A stretch of 64,000 nt of DNA from Shewanella canadensis (GTDB taxonomy: Bacteria > Pseudomonadota > Gammaproteobacteria > Enterobacterales > Shewanellaceae), in the NCBI RefSeq assembly GCF_003966225.1, contig NZ_RXNU01000003.1:372001-436000 (forward strand). The letters are read 5' to 3'. This document shows positions 7,475 to 16,994 of the stretch, piece after piece (position 1 is the first letter of the stretch; every line of letters starts with the position of its first letter). The notes under the pieces are model-generated. The model saw only the letters and a program-made list of their open reading frames with translations. It had not been told where the DNA came from and did no database searches. The translations under genes and the position numbers were made by a program.

Positions 7475-9619
7475 ATGACTAAATTAAAAGGTTTTGCAGG
7501 CAAAATCCTGCATATTGATTTAAATAATCTGACACATCATGTTTTGCCGACACAGGATTATTATGAATGGGGCGGTGGCCACGGATTTGGGGCCAAGTTG
7601 TTTTGGGATCTGTCTGAAGATATCGAAGTCGTGACCGATGGCCGCGACCCGCGTAACGTCATCACTATCGCGGGTTCACCCTTCTCTGGGACGAATGTCC
7701 CCTCTGCCGGTGGCCGTTGTGAAGTGACCAACATGTCGGTGGGTTTGATCCCCCGTAACCGGTTTACCCGTTCCAACTTTGGCGGTCATTTTTCCTCTAT
7801 GATGAAGCATGCAGGATGGGATGCGGTAACCGTCACAGGTAAGGCGCCTTATCCTGTTTATATTGATGTGCGCAATGACCATGTGATGATCCGGGATGCC
7901 AGCCATTTATGGGGCAAAGATACCCATGAAACCCAGCAAATTATTCAGGAGGATGTTGCCAGTGTCGAGGTGGCCTCCGGCTGGAATGGCCAATTAGACG
8001 GCAATAGCTTTGGCCGCACCACTCAAAAGGCCTCGGTGTTAACCATAGGACCAGCTGGTGAAAACCAATCGGCATTAGGCTGTTTGATTCATGGCGCGGG
8101 CAATGCGGCAGGTCAGGGCGGAAACGGTGCGGTATTTGGCTCAAAAAACCTAAAGGCAATCAGCTTCATCGGCACGGGGGCCGTAGACATTGCCGATCCC
8201 GAGGCCTTGATAAAGGCTCGCTTTAAAACCCGTGATTTTTATGCTGCGGATATTGATAAATCGGCTGAGTTTGCCTTCCCCAGCTTGGGGGGGAAACCCG
8301 AAGCCATCACTTTCTCTACCATGCCAACAGGGCATCGTGTGTCTTCATGCCATGGATGCGTCAATGGCTGTAAACAACGTAATGCCATCGGTTATGGCAA
8401 TGAAGTGACTTGCCAAACCTCCGTCTGGTACCTGGGGGCGGTCCGTTCCTATAAATTTGGTGGGAATGCGAAGCTCAGTCTGGCCAAAACGGGTGTCGAG
8501 TTAACCGAAGATAGCCTTTATGCCGGTGATCTGGCCAATAAACTGGGGATCAACACCTATCCCATTATGGGGCTCATCCCATGGCTGCAAAAAATGCATG
8601 CCAAAGGGGAACTGGGTTCAGGCAAAGAGATCCATAGCGAACTACCCTATGAGCGCCTCGGTACCAGGGAATTTGCCGATCAGTTCTGTCAAGCTATTGC
8701 GACGGGGACCGATATCGGCGCGTATTTTATTAACGGAATTGTGCCTGGAATTCAACAGTTAGGGCACAGTGCCGATGTCGATAATGGCACACTGCACTAC
8801 CCGTACTATGGCATGCCGGAGCACGGATATGATCCCCGTGCAGAACTGGAGTGGGGCTATGCCACGTTAATGACCGATCGGGACATGAACGACCATGGTT
8901 TAAACTGGATCTATTGGACCGTTAACCTTGCCAAGCTGGAAGGTATTGATTTCCCTATTCCCGCCGAAGTATTGGCAAGCCGGTTTGTTGAAAAAATGGC
9001 GCCATACGTACAAGCCGATGAAGTCAGTGCCATGGATTACGCCAGCCATAATATGTACTCGGAAGTGTTGGCTCGTCAGGTTCAATGGATAAATCATTAT
9101 GGCCGCTTCTGGAAAAATTCTGCCTTGATGTGTGACTTCCGCTGGCCTGACTGTGTGAATACACATCGTGAGGATCTACGCGGTGCAACCGGGAATGATG
9201 AGGTAGGAGAGCATGTCTGGTGGAATGCGGTAACCGGCGAAGGTATCAGCTATGTTGATGGTATCGAGCGTGGTCGGCGGATCTTTAATCTAGATAATGC
9301 GATTTGGGCGCTGCAGGGGCGTCACCGTGATGATGCCAAGTTTGCCGATTATATCTATGATCACAAGATGACCCACAACAAGCTCCCCACCTACCTATGG
9401 CCAGCCACGAATGGAGCCGGTCAGTGGGATTACCGTGAGATGATGGGACGCCAACATAGCCGCGAAGGCGTGGAGGAGTGGAAGAGCCACTATTACCGTG
9501 CCGAAGGCTGGGATACTGCCACTGGCTGGCCAACGCGTTCACTGCTTGAAGGCATGAACATGAAAGATGTTGCCGATAGATTAGAGCAAGCGGGTAAATT
9601 AGGTAATGAGGAGGTATGA
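7475..9619 (+). CDS. Aldehyde:ferredoxin oxidoreductase family (W/Mo-bis-pterin) enzyme
   Basis: 714 residues, full length for the AOR family. The N-terminus (GFAGKILHIDLNN) and the GGHGFGAKLFWDL and AGGRCEVTNMSVGL stretches are typical of the pterin-binding domain. The [4Fe-4S] ligands C292, C295 and C299 are seen as CHGCVNGC, with C553 a plausible distant fourth ligand as in archaeal AOR. AORs oxidise aldehydes or reduce carboxylates using a tungsten or molybdenum bis-pyranopterin. The substrate of this branch (E. coli YdhV-like) is unknown. No signal peptide is present. It lies 8 bp after the ferredoxin gene and is followed 2 bp later by the small gene at 9622. Confidence 0.85.
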   Translation: MTKLKGFAGKILHIDLNNLTHHVLPTQDYYEWGGGHGFGAKLFWDLSEDIEVVTDGRDPRNVITIAGSPFSGTNVPSAGGRCEVTNMSVGLIPRNRFTRSNFGGHFSSMMKHAGWDAVTVTGKAPYPVYIDVRNDHVMIRDASHLWGKDTHETQQIIQEDVASVEVASGWNGQLDGNSFGRTTQKASVLTIGPAGENQSALGCLIHGAGNAAGQGGNGAVFGSKNLKAISFIGTGAVDIADPEALIKARFKTRDFYAADIDKSAEFAFPSLGGKPEAITFSTMPTGHRVSSCHGCVNGCKQRNAIGYGNEVTCQTSVWYLGAVRSYKFGGNAKLSLAKTGVELTEDSLYAGDLANKLGINTYPIMGLIPWLQKMHAKGELGSGKEIHSELPYERLGTREFADQFCQAIATGTDIGAYFINGIVPGIQQLGHSADVDNGTLHYPYYGMPEHGYDPRAELEWGYATLMTDRDMNDHGLNWIYWTVNLAKLEGIDFPIPAEVLASRFVEKMAPYVQADEVSAMDYASHNMYSEVLARQVQWINHYGRFWKNSALMCDFRWPDCVNTHREDLRGATGNDEVGEHVWWNAVTGEGISYVDGIERGRRIFNLDNAIWALQGRHRDDAKFADYIYDHKMTHNKLPTYLWPATNGAGQWDYREMMGRQHSREGVEEWKSHYYRAEGWDTATGWPTRSLLEGMNMKDVADRLEQAGKLGNEEV

Positions 9620-9621
9620 CT

Positions 9622-9975
9622 ATGACCCCAGAATTTGCCAGGAAAATTACCCGTAAACTGACGCTGGATGAAGAGCTGACGGCGGCAATTTTACGCAGGC
9701 CGCGGGGGATATTTTCTTGCAATATCTTCAGTCTTGCCGAGTTTCATTACTTTATTCAGGGGACTCGGCAGTCATTACCCTCGGTAAACTTTTCGCTGCT
9801 TGAACAATGGCTTAGTGAGACCATCGGGGACCAATTTTTGGCCGATCAAATCGCCGATATCGAAACCCAGGATGTGTGTTTCATTGATAAATGTAAGCTG
9901 ACGATTCCAGTAGTGGAAGCGAGATTGCGGGAGGCTTATTCCGTCTTGCATCCTGAAAATCAAGACTTAATATAA
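9622..9975 (+). CDS. Small protein of unknown function in the AOR operon
   Basis: 117 residues, from an ATG with a near-perfect ribosome site (GAGGAGGT six bases upstream). An alternative ATG at 9616 abuts that site and is less likely. The protein is mostly helical in appearance with no signal peptide, membrane helix or known motif. Three cysteines (in FSCNIF, DVCFID and DKCKL) could bind metal, but no clear motif forms. Its tight linkage to the AOR gene suggests an assembly or maturation factor, perhaps a Tat-proofreading chaperone that the operon otherwise lacks. That is inference. Confidence 0.65.
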   Translation: MTPEFARKITRKLTLDEELTAAILRRPRGIFSCNIFSLAEFHYFIQGTRQSLPSVNFSLLEQWLSETIGDQFLADQIADIETQDVCFIDKCKLTIPVVEARLREAYSVLHPENQDLI

Positions 9976-9990
9976 TTAAGGTATGTTCCT

Positions 9991-10020
9991 GGTATGGCTA
10001 AAATTAAATTTGGCCATACC
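9991..10020 (+). terminator. Candidate operon-end hairpin
   Basis: GGTATGGC (9991-9998) pairs with GCCATACC (10013-10020) across an AT-rich loop, 15 bp after the last gene of the AOR operon. There is no T-run, so it may act in RNA processing or as a weak terminator. The remaining 10021-10380 is AT-rich and shows no gene. Confidence 0.45.
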
Positions 10021-10380
10021 GGCTAACATATCAAAAGAGCACTTTCAATTAAAGTCATAAGCTAAATCCTGAAGTCATTCGTGTAGTAAAAACAACCTAA
10101 TACGGCACCTCCTAACGGATTTTAAGCATTAATAATACATTTAAATATCATGTTAAATGTCATAAGTGACGGCTGCGAGTTTGATAACAAATATTACTTG
10201 TGATTCTTGTATAAATAGTTTTGATGTAGAGATTGGCGTCTCTCTCCGTACTGGCGGCTAATTCAAAAATGCATCACTCATTTGTCAGAACTGAACCTTG
10301 AATTAATTGAGTATATAAATACAAGCCGTTTGGTTTGGTTATTGATATTTCCTTATGATGATAATGAATTGGAAAATAAA

Positions 10381-11121
10381 ATGAAGAATGCTTTATTGAT
10401 TACTTTGATTGGAACAATATTTATTTCCGGTGGCGCTGTAGCACAGGAACGCCACACAAAAGACCCGAGAAATGCTTCAGGAAAAATCGGTGTCGAAGTA
10501 GACCACCATGGTGAGTTGAAACTGGCCTTTGGTAACGGTGCCAAAAACTGGTATGGGGAAAATGAAAACGAAGTGATTTTTTTGTTAGAGTTCGAGACCG
10601 AATCGAATGACGGTCGATTTAGATTTGTAAATTTTGATGACCGTTTTGGGGGGATCTATGCCGATATTATTTCCACCAAGAATGAATCTGTACTGAATAC
10701 TGTTGGATATATGCTACCGATTACCGCTGACAATGGTAACACATTGTTCTTTCCGAGTATTAATTACAGTTATCTGGCCGTAGATGAAAAAAATTCGCTA
10801 CGCAGCGATGTCCCCAAGGAGTTTGGCGGGGGAAACAACAGCCATCTTTCCAGTTTAAACTTATACATTTTACACCCATGGAACGACACTCACTTTACAT
10901 TTATTGAAATGTTCGGCGGCCACTCTTTCGACGGCGTGGAGATGGAGATGTATGATCTCTGCTGGACTCAGGGTATGAACAGTACAATTTTGAATTCCCC
11001 TGCAACGGTATATTTTAAGGGACAATACACACGAACTGAAGTGTTTGGTGAGTTTGCACCAAACGGCTCGATTAATGATGAAGAAACCACCTTCAGCTTT
11101 GGTTTGGATATTAAATTTTAA
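10381..11121 (+). CDS. Outer-membrane beta-barrel-like protein
   Basis: 246 residues from the ATG at 10381, which opens a clear Sec signal peptide (KNALLITLIGTIFISGGAVAQ). The mature protein alternates short hydrophobic and polar strands, has aromatic-rich segments (FIEMFGGHSF, VYFKGQYTRTEVFGEF) and ends in Phe, as BAM substrates do. It may belong to the Tsx/DUF5020-like barrels, but I do not recognise it firmly. Reading can be extended upstream to 10282, but that would bury the signal peptide. Its position after the AOR operon could mean substrate uptake for that enzyme. Confidence 0.6.
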   Translation: MKNALLITLIGTIFISGGAVAQERHTKDPRNASGKIGVEVDHHGELKLAFGNGAKNWYGENENEVIFLLEFETESNDGRFRFVNFDDRFGGIYADIISTKNESVLNTVGYMLPITADNGNTLFFPSINYSYLAVDEKNSLRSDVPKEFGGGNNSHLSSLNLYILHPWNDTHFTFIEMFGGHSFDGVEMEMYDLCWTQGMNSTILNSPATVYFKGQYTRTEVFGEFAPNGSINDEETTFSFGLDIKF

Positions 11122-11358
11122 GTGGCTGTAAAGGGTAGGTTAACGATACCATTAAGATAACAATAGGTTGTGAAATTAGCAACCTGGTATGGGTGCTGTT
11201 CAAAAGTCAATATGAATAGCGTCTACTTACCTATACAGCTTAAAGTTAACTGTAATATTAGATTGTCGGAGAATCAGTCAACTCAGCAGTAGTAACTTTA
11301 AACATTACTGCACTTCGCTGACTTAATGCTAATAACCATTATTGATAGGTTGATAAAT

Positions 11359-11413
11359 TAATAAAGGGGGCAGAGAAAGGCTAAAATTTAATTTAACCCG
11401 CCCCCATTTATTA
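11359..11413. terminator. Bidirectional terminator between convergent genes
   Basis: TAATAAAGGGGGC (11359-11371) pairs with GCCCCCATTTATTA (11400-11413), giving a long GC-core, AT-flank hairpin between the barrel gene and the convergent LysR gene. The flanks supply A/T runs on both strands. The rest of 11122-11445 holds nothing obvious. Confidence 0.65.
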
Positions 11414-11445
11414 TTGAACAACAGAAGGGGATACGTCGAATAGTT

Positions 11446-12339
11446 TCACAATCCCCAATCCATTTTTGGCAGATGTTCGATAAACCACTCAAACGCCCGG
11501 CCTTGTTGGCCTTTATGCCAGGCGATATACAAACTTTGGTTTTGTCTGGGGATAGAGCAGGGCTTTTGAATTAACTCACCCCGGTCTATGTAGGGTTTGG
11601 CCATATGCAGGGGTAAAAAGCCGATGCCCAAACCTTGGACTTGAGCCGCGAGCTTTGCCTCCATGGTATTGACGCGGATCATCTGTTTACTCTTAAACAC
11701 ACCACTATCGCGAATGGGTAATATTTGTGAGGTGTCGGCTACCACGATGGCGGGATAATGGGTTAGTAAGTCTGCATCGAGCACACCATCAACAAATGCC
11801 AGAGGGTGATGCGGCGCAATGGCAAAGACAAAGGCGACTTCGCCAATCTTATGGGTTTGAAACAATCCTCTCGGCAGTTCACCCGAAGCGCCGATAACAA
11901 TGTCGGCCCGGCGGCTGTGTAGTGCATCCCATCCGCCGCCTACCGCTTCAACGTCTAAGCTGATATTGACACTATGTTCAAGTTGATTGAACTGGCCAAT
12001 CAAGTTAAACAGCGGCATTGGTGAAATAACGGTATCTCTGGAAAGGCGAATTTCAGCCTCCCATCCTGACTCTAATTGCTGTACCGAATCCACTAATCGG
12101 TTGGTGGCCAGTAGAATTTCTCGCCCCTGTTCCAGTACTAACTTACCCGCAGGGGTTAAATGTGCCCGCTGTTTACTTCTGTCAAACAGCGCGGTACCGA
12201 TATCGTCTTCAAGTTTTTTTATCGTATAGGTCAGTGCCGAGGGCACCTTGTATAACGAAGACGCTGCCGCTGCAAAACTGCCTTTGCGATCTATGGCATC
12301 TAACGCCCGCAGAGCATCGATAGTAATGGCATTATGCAC
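11446..12339 (-). CDS. LysR-type regulator divergent from doxX-pirin genes
   Basis: 297 residues, typical LysR length. The N-terminal HTH is canonical (ALDAIDRKGSFAAAASSLYK), followed by LEDDIGTALFDRSKQRAHLT. The start is a GTG with GGGGAG upstream. The C-terminal effector domain is complete. It faces the DoxX gene across a 159-bp gap, and the usual expectation is control of the doxX and pirin genes, possibly in response to redox or aromatic stress signals. Confidence 0.85.
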   Translation of the reverse strand: MHNAITIDALRALDAIDRKGSFAAAASSLYKVPSALTYTIKKLEDDIGTALFDRSKQRAHLTPAGKLVLEQGREILLATNRLVDSVQQLESGWEAEIRLSRDTVISPMPLFNLIGQFNQLEHSVNISLDVEAVGGGWDALHSRRADIVIGASGELPRGLFQTHKIGEVAFVFAIAPHHPLAFVDGVLDADLLTHYPAIVVADTSQILPIRDSGVFKSKQMIRVNTMEAKLAAQVQGLGIGFLPLHMAKPYIDRGELIQKPCSIPRQNQSLYIAWHKGQQGRAFEWFIEHLPKMDWGL

Positions 12340-12498
12340 CTTAACTCCCCATCTCTTATTTTAGTTCAAATATTTTGAAGTTACATGTCAGTTTATTCCG
12401 ATTTTTTATCCGGTCAAGCCCCAATATACTGTTTATCAACAGGTGAGGAAGCTCACTAACAGAAACAGACAAGATACAAAATTATTGAGGATACAAAC

Positions 12499-12942
12499 AT
12501 GAAAGCACTACTTAAGCAGCTAACACATTCGACAGCAGGTTTTAGTTCACTGGCACTTCGTCTGCCTGTTGGGATCATCTTTATGGCCCACGGTGCCCAA
12601 AAGCTTTTTGGTTGGTTTGGTGGATATGGACTGGAGGACACCGGACAGTGGATGGCTTCAATCGGCATTGAACCCGGCATATTAATGGCCTTTCTAGCGG
12701 GCAGTGCAGAGTTTTTCGGTGGCCTGTTCATTTTACTGGGCTTATTGACTCGCCCCTCCGCAGTCGTCTTAGCCTTTACTATGATTGTTGCCATTGTCAG
12801 CGTGCATCTGTCTAACGGCTTATTTATGTCGAACAATGGTTATGAGTTTGGTTTAGCACTGCTGGCTGCCAGCGTATCGTTAGCATTTTCAGGCTCAGGT
12901 AGAGTCGCTCTGGATAAGGTTCTGATGACCAAACTGTCTTAG
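12499..12942 (+). CDS. DoxX family membrane protein
   Basis: 147 residues with four hydrophobic helices and the DoxX family opening LRLPVGIIFMAHGAQKLFGWFGG, plus GSAEFFGGLFILLGLLTRP. DoxX-like proteins are quinone-linked or sulphur-stress membrane proteins whose exact reaction in Gammaproteobacteria is not settled. GAGG lies nine bases before the ATG. It is followed 88 bp later by a pirin gene, a very common pairing in Proteobacteria. Confidence 0.85.
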   Translation: MKALLKQLTHSTAGFSSLALRLPVGIIFMAHGAQKLFGWFGGYGLEDTGQWMASIGIEPGILMAFLAGSAEFFGGLFILLGLLTRPSAVVLAFTMIVAIVSVHLSNGLFMSNNGYEFGLALLAASVSLAFSGSGRVALDKVLMTKLS

Positions 12943-13030
12943 TCATTTTTTTACGAGCCTTTTTTACTAGCTTTTTTACGAACTGTTTTAGTCACAGCAA
13001 GGTATCTATCGGGATAACGGGAGCTATATC

Positions 13031-13774
13031 ATGATTTCATTACGTCCAGCTGATCAACGAGGCGAAGTCGACATTGGCTGGTTAAACAGCCAGCACACAT
13101 TTTCATTCGGTGATTATTACGATCCGCAGCATATGGGGTTTTCAGCACTGAGGGTGATTAATGATGATTTGGTCACTCCGGGAGCGGGATTTTCTACTCA
13201 CGGTCACCGTGATATGGAGATCATCAGCTATGTGCAATCGGGTTCGATAGCCCATAAAGACAGTGAAGGTAACATTAAAGTATTGTCTGCGGGTGAGTTT
13301 CAGCTGATGTCTGCCGGAAGCGGCATCACTCACAGCGAGTACAATGCTTCACAGACTGAGCCACTGAAGTTTTTACAAATTTGGATCCAACCTAATGCCT
13401 TAGGTGGTACACCCGGATACCAACAAAAAAACTTTGGACAGGCTGAAGGACTCACCACCATTGCATCGCCTTATGGGGAGAATAGGGGAGAAAAGGGCGG
13501 CGAAACGGGGGGAGAGAAGGGGAAGGAGGGTGGTGGCTTCGAACTGAAGCAAGATGCGACACTATCGCAATTAATTCTAGCGCCTAAATCTGAACAGGTT
13601 TATCAAATTGAAGCAGGACGTAATATTTATGTCCACCATGTTGCGGGTCAACTGTCTATTGAAGATAACCCGTTAATTGCAGGTGACGGGGCTAAAATAA
13701 CCGATATGCAAGCCATTACCTTTGTGAACGCATCTGATAGGCAAGCGACGTCATTAATATTTAACTTGCCGTAA
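13031..13774 (+). CDS. Pirin family bicupin (YhhW-like)
   Basis: 247 residues. The N-terminal cupin has the pirin metal site: two His in FSTHGHRDMEI and a His and Glu in GSGITHSEYN. Relatives bind iron and some act as quercetin 2,3-dioxygenases or redox sensors. The C-terminal cupin is shorter. An unusual Gly/Glu/Lys-rich insert lies at about residues 149-169, encoded by a G-run tract (13475-13530), between the two cupins. GGGAG precedes the start. Probably in a transcription unit with doxX. Confidence 0.85.
   Translation: MISLRPADQRGEVDIGWLNSQHTFSFGDYYDPQHMGFSALRVINDDLVTPGAGFSTHGHRDMEIISYVQSGSIAHKDSEGNIKVLSAGEFQLMSAGSGITHSEYNASQTEPLKFLQIWIQPNALGGTPGYQQKNFGQAEGLTTIASPYGENRGEKGGETGGEKGKEGGGFELKQDATLSQLILAPKSEQVYQIEAGRNIYVHHVAGQLSIEDNPLIAGDGAKITDMQAITFVNASDRQATSLIFNLP
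13475..13530 (+). repeat. G-tract cluster with quadruplex potential inside the pirin gene
   Basis: Six runs of three to six G occur in 56 nt (13475-13478, 13485-13488, 13495-13497, 13507-13512, 13519-13522, 13528-13530) on the coding strand. This exceeds the four-run requirement for a G-quadruplex, and it encodes the low-complexity linker of the protein. Confidence 0.6.
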
Positions 13775-14207
13775 CTTTTTATTTCAACGTCAATTTAAAC
13801 ATAAAAATCAAATGGTTCTGTTGTTTGGGTATCGCTAGGCTATGGGCTGTATGGCACATAGCCCAGTAGTATCCTCTGTCAGTGCAAATCGCCTGAATAA
13901 AAAAAGCTAAAATGTGAAATAGTGAAAAAAAGTGATCGCAGGTATTCAATCTACAAAATATTGGGCGTAGAATGCAGTTTCGTTTCATTCAGAGGATATT
14001 GATCACTGTGTTAATTACGCCGCCCTAACGTTCCGCCCTCCCTATAGCTTTCATTGCTACCTAAGCACCATGCTTATTCTTTGCGCTTGTTAATTCTTTG
14101 TCGTCTTTTTACGACTATTTTCCGCGCCAAAATTTTATCAAAGAAGCACGAACAACACTCCAGACTTAACTTCTGGTGCCTACTGCCGTGCATAAACTGA
14201 GAGTTCA
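13775..14207. other. Intergenic region before the SulP gene
   Basis: A 433-bp stretch without a recognisable gene. TGGGCT/AGCCCA arms around 13845-13870 could form a weak hairpin after the pirin gene, and AGTGATC/GATCACT half-sites occur about 80 bp apart (near 13931 and 14008). No confident promoter was assigned. Confidence 0.3.
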
Positions 14208-15707
14208 ATGTTAAAAAACTTTAAAACTGATTGGTTTTCCAATATCCGTGGCGACTTGCTCGCGGGTATCGTAGTCGCGTTAGCGCTAATTCCCGAGGCT
14301 ATCGCATTTTCGATTATTGCGGGTGTTGATCCGAAAGTCGGGTTATATGCCTCATTTAGTATCTCGGTAGTCATCGCCTTTACTGGCGGCCGCAGCGGCA
14401 TGATCTCTGCGGCAACCGGTGCGATGGCGCTGCTGATGATCACACTGGTTAAAGAGCATGGCTTAGAATACTTGCTGGCTGCAACCGTGTTAACGGGTCT
14501 GCTACAGATTTTAGCGGGTTATTTAAAACTGGGTAGCTTGATGCGTTTTGTGTCGCGCTCTGTGGTAACCGGGTTTGTTAATGCGCTGGCAATATTGATT
14601 TTTATGGCCCAGCTACCGGAACTGACCAATGTGACCTGGCATGTGTATGCCATGACAGTGGCTGGTCTTGGTATTATTTATCTCTTTCCATACCTGCCGA
14701 TTATCGGCAAATTAATTCCCTCTCCTTTGATCTGTATTATTGCGTTAACCGCTATTACCATGTGGTTTAATATTGACGTGCGTACTGTCGGCGACATGGG
14801 AAATTTACCTGATACCTTGCCAATTTTCTTATGGCCCGATGTGCCGTTAAATCTACAAACTTTATTGATAGTATTGCCTTATTCCATGGGTCTTGCTGTG
14901 GTGGGCTTATTAGAGTCAATGATGACGGCGACGATTGTCGATGATCTGACCGATACCAAGAGTGATAAAAATCGCGAGTGTAAGGGCCAAGGTGTCGCCA
15001 ATATGTTCACTGGCTTTCTTGGTGGTATGGCGGGTTGTGCCATGATTGGTCAATCGATGATCAATATTAAATCCGGTGGACGTGGACGTTTATCCACTTT
15101 AGCGGCGGGCTTATATCTGTTGATTATGGTGGTATTTCTTGGGCCTTGGTTAAAACAGATCCCAATGGCGGCATTAGTGGCGGTCATGATAATGGTGGCA
15201 ATCGGTACCTTCTCATGGCGTTCGATTACCGATCTGAAAAAACACCCACTGTCGACCAACATTGTTATGCTAGCCACGGTAGTCATAGTGGTCGTGACGC
15301 ATAATTTAGCCATTGGTGTGTTTATTGGTGTGCTGCTTGCCTCACTATTCTTTGCTAATAAGATTAGTCGTATGATGGTGGTCAGAGATGATGTTAGTGA
15401 GAGTGAGAGTGAGAGTGATAGCCGTGAATATCGAGTTATCGGGCAAGTCTTTTTCGCATCATCAGATAAATTTATCGAGTCATTCGATTTCAAAGAGGTG
15501 TTAGAGACGGTAACGATTGATCTGTCGGCAGCCCACTTTTGGGATGTGAGCGCGGTGTCTGCATTGGATAAAGTGGTGATTAAATTCCGCCGAGAGGGTA
15601 CGCAAGTTAACCTCATCGGAATGAATCAAGCTACGAGCACTATCGTCGACAAATTCGGAGTGCACGATAAACCTGAAGAAGTTGAAAAATTACTGGCTGG
15701 ACACTAA
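14208..15707 (+). CDS. SulP/SLC26 family anion transporter with STAS domain
   Basis: 499 residues. The N-terminal ~390 residues are the SulP transmembrane domain, beginning with [26 protein letters not shown] and the conserved VGLYASF and [13 protein letters not shown] segments. A C-terminal STAS domain follows (~410-499, ending ...VEKLLAGH). Substrate is probably bicarbonate or sulphate. This short marine type often pairs with stress genes. Between the two domains lies an acidic SESESESD stretch encoded by four hexamer repeats (15396-15419). It is followed 13 bp later by the Usp gene, so the pair is an operon. Confidence 0.85.
   Translation: MLKNFKTDWFSNIRGDLLAGIVVALALIPEAIAFSIIAGVDPKVGLYASFSISVVIAFTGGRSGMISAATGAMALLMITLVKEHGLEYLLAATVLTGLLQILAGYLKLGSLMRFVSRSVVTGFVNALAILIFMAQLPELTNVTWHVYAMTVAGLGIIYLFPYLPIIGKLIPSPLICIIALTAITMWFNIDVRTVGDMGNLPDTLPIFLWPDVPLNLQTLLIVLPYSMGLAVVGLLESMMTATIVDDLTDTKSDKNRECKGQGVANMFTGFLGGMAGCAMIGQSMINIKSGGRGRLSTLAAGLYLLIMVVFLGPWLKQIPMAALVAVMIMVAIGTFSWRSITDLKKHPLSTNIVMLATVVIVVVTHNLAIGVFIGVLLASLFFANKISRMMVVRDDVSESESESDSREYRVIGQVFFASSDKFIESFDFKEVLETVTIDLSAAHFWDVSAVSALDKVVIKFRREGTQVNLIGMNQATSTIVDKFGVHDKPEEVEKLLAGH
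15396..15419 (+). repeat. Hexanucleotide repeat inside the SulP gene
   Basis: AGTGAG occurs three times in a row followed by AGTGAT, coding SESESESD in the linker between membrane and STAS domains. Being a multiple of three, copy-number change would only lengthen or shorten the linker. Confidence 0.7.
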
Positions 15708-15720
15708 TAGGATGAGACAA

Positions 15721-16566
15721 ATGAAGAATATCGTCGCTTGTATAGATGGCTCAAAATTGACTCTGGCAACCTGCGAAGCCAGTGCCTGGGTTGCACAGAA
15801 GGTTAAGGCACCCCTTATCTTACTGCATGTACTCGATAAAACCACCAGACCTGTGGTGAGTGAATTGTCAGGACAGATAGGCTTAGGGACTCAAGAGGAA
15901 CTCCTCAATGAGCTGGTGGAACTCGATGAAACTCGGAGCCGAGTCGCCCTTAAGCATGGTAAGCAATTGCTTGAAGACGCTAGGAAGTGGGCTTGCGCCA
16001 AAGGTGTCGAAGAGATCAGCAAATTGCAACGCCATGGTAGCCTGCAAGAGAGTCTAATCGACTTAGAAAGTGAGTTAAGGGTATTAGTGATTGGTAAGTC
16101 GGGTGAAGATCATAGCACCAGTAATACCATAGGATCACAGCTCGAAAGTGTTATTCGCTCCATTAAAGCGCATACCTTAGTGGTCAGCGATACGTTTATC
16201 ACGCCTAACTCTTACATGATTGCCTTTGACGGCAGTGCAACCAGTGAAAAGCTGATTGAAAAGGCAATGAATACGCCTTTACTTGCGGGACTGGAGTGTC
16301 ATTTGGTGATGGTGGATGAAACTGGCAATAGGAGCACGGCTTTCGATCAGGCGGGAATGCGACTTCGAGAAGCCGGGCTTAGCGTGAATGAGAATATTCT
16401 GTCCGGGCGTGTCGATGAAGCGCTGCTTAATTATCAGCAAGAGCAACAGCTGGACATGATAGTGATGGGGGCTTTCGGCCACTCAAAACTGAGACAATTC
16501 TTTGTCGGCAGCAATACGACCGAAGTGCTGGTTAAAAGTGCGGTTCCGCTACTGCTGATCCGTTAA
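15721..16566 (+). CDS. Tandem universal stress protein (UspA-type)
   Basis: 281 residues from the ATG at 15721, chosen because AGGATGAG lies just upstream. Two Usp domains are visible. The first opens with KNIVACIDGSKLT and the second with SYMIAFDGSATSEKL. The second carries the ATP-binding G-2x-G-9x-G-S pattern in GAFGHSKLRQFFVGSNT, and the first has a related GKSGEDHSTSNTIGS. The architecture resembles UspE. It is cotranscribed with the SulP transporter, so it may modulate anion uptake in stress. Confidence 0.85.
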   Translation: MKNIVACIDGSKLTLATCEASAWVAQKVKAPLILLHVLDKTTRPVVSELSGQIGLGTQEELLNELVELDETRSRVALKHGKQLLEDARKWACAKGVEEISKLQRHGSLQESLIDLESELRVLVIGKSGEDHSTSNTIGSQLESVIRSIKAHTLVVSDTFITPNSYMIAFDGSATSEKLIEKAMNTPLLAGLECHLVMVDETGNRSTAFDQAGMRLREAGLSVNENILSGRVDEALLNYQQEQQLDMIVMGAFGHSKLRQFFVGSNTTEVLVKSAVPLLLIR

Positions 16567-16645
16567 TCTCTATCTGAAAAAGTAGAGAGGGCTGAGACTG
16601 GTTAGTCTAAGCTGGAATCACGCCAACTCAACTCTCAGTTAAACA

Positions 16646-16676
16646 AAGCCGCAATTCCCTTCAGGGGGGGCGGCTT
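16646..16676 (+). terminator. Terminator of the SulP-Usp operon
   Basis: AAGCCGC (16646-16652) pairs with GCGGCTT (16670-16676), followed by a T-rich CTTTAT. Just beyond, GGCTTCTTTATATCGCT is directly repeated (16672-16688 and 16700-16716). The rest of 16717-16994 shows no confident gene and contains the upstream region of the MerR gene. Confidence 0.7.
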
Positions 16677-16994
16677 CTTTATATCGCTTGGTGATCACAG
16701 GCTTCTTTATATCGCTCTAAGCCGTTAGTGGACAGAATGTATGGTACGCCCCGTTATTGCAAATAATAAAGCAAGATAAAAGGGGTAGTCATCTTGAACG
16801 AAAGTAGAGAATTCCAAGCGAGGTGTGTGCGTATAAATGCCGATTTCATGCAAGTTAAAGCAGGCATGGTGATTCTGGCCACGATTCGAAACCATTCTTA
16901 CTACCACGATTATTTTCAAGTTTCTGCCAAAATAAATATTGACCTGTCTAAAGCTTCACAGTTTATAGTTCGCTCATAAATGAGAGGAAACCCC

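Noticed and set aside
10282..10380. N-terminal extension of the outer-membrane barrel gene
   Set aside because: It would bury a clear signal peptide that starts at 10381, and its start is a TTG without a ribosome site.
16725..16979. Opposed ~60-codon frames before the MerR gene
   Set aside because: The two overlap in opposite directions, have no ribosome-binding sites and no recognisable protein; more likely promoter DNA.
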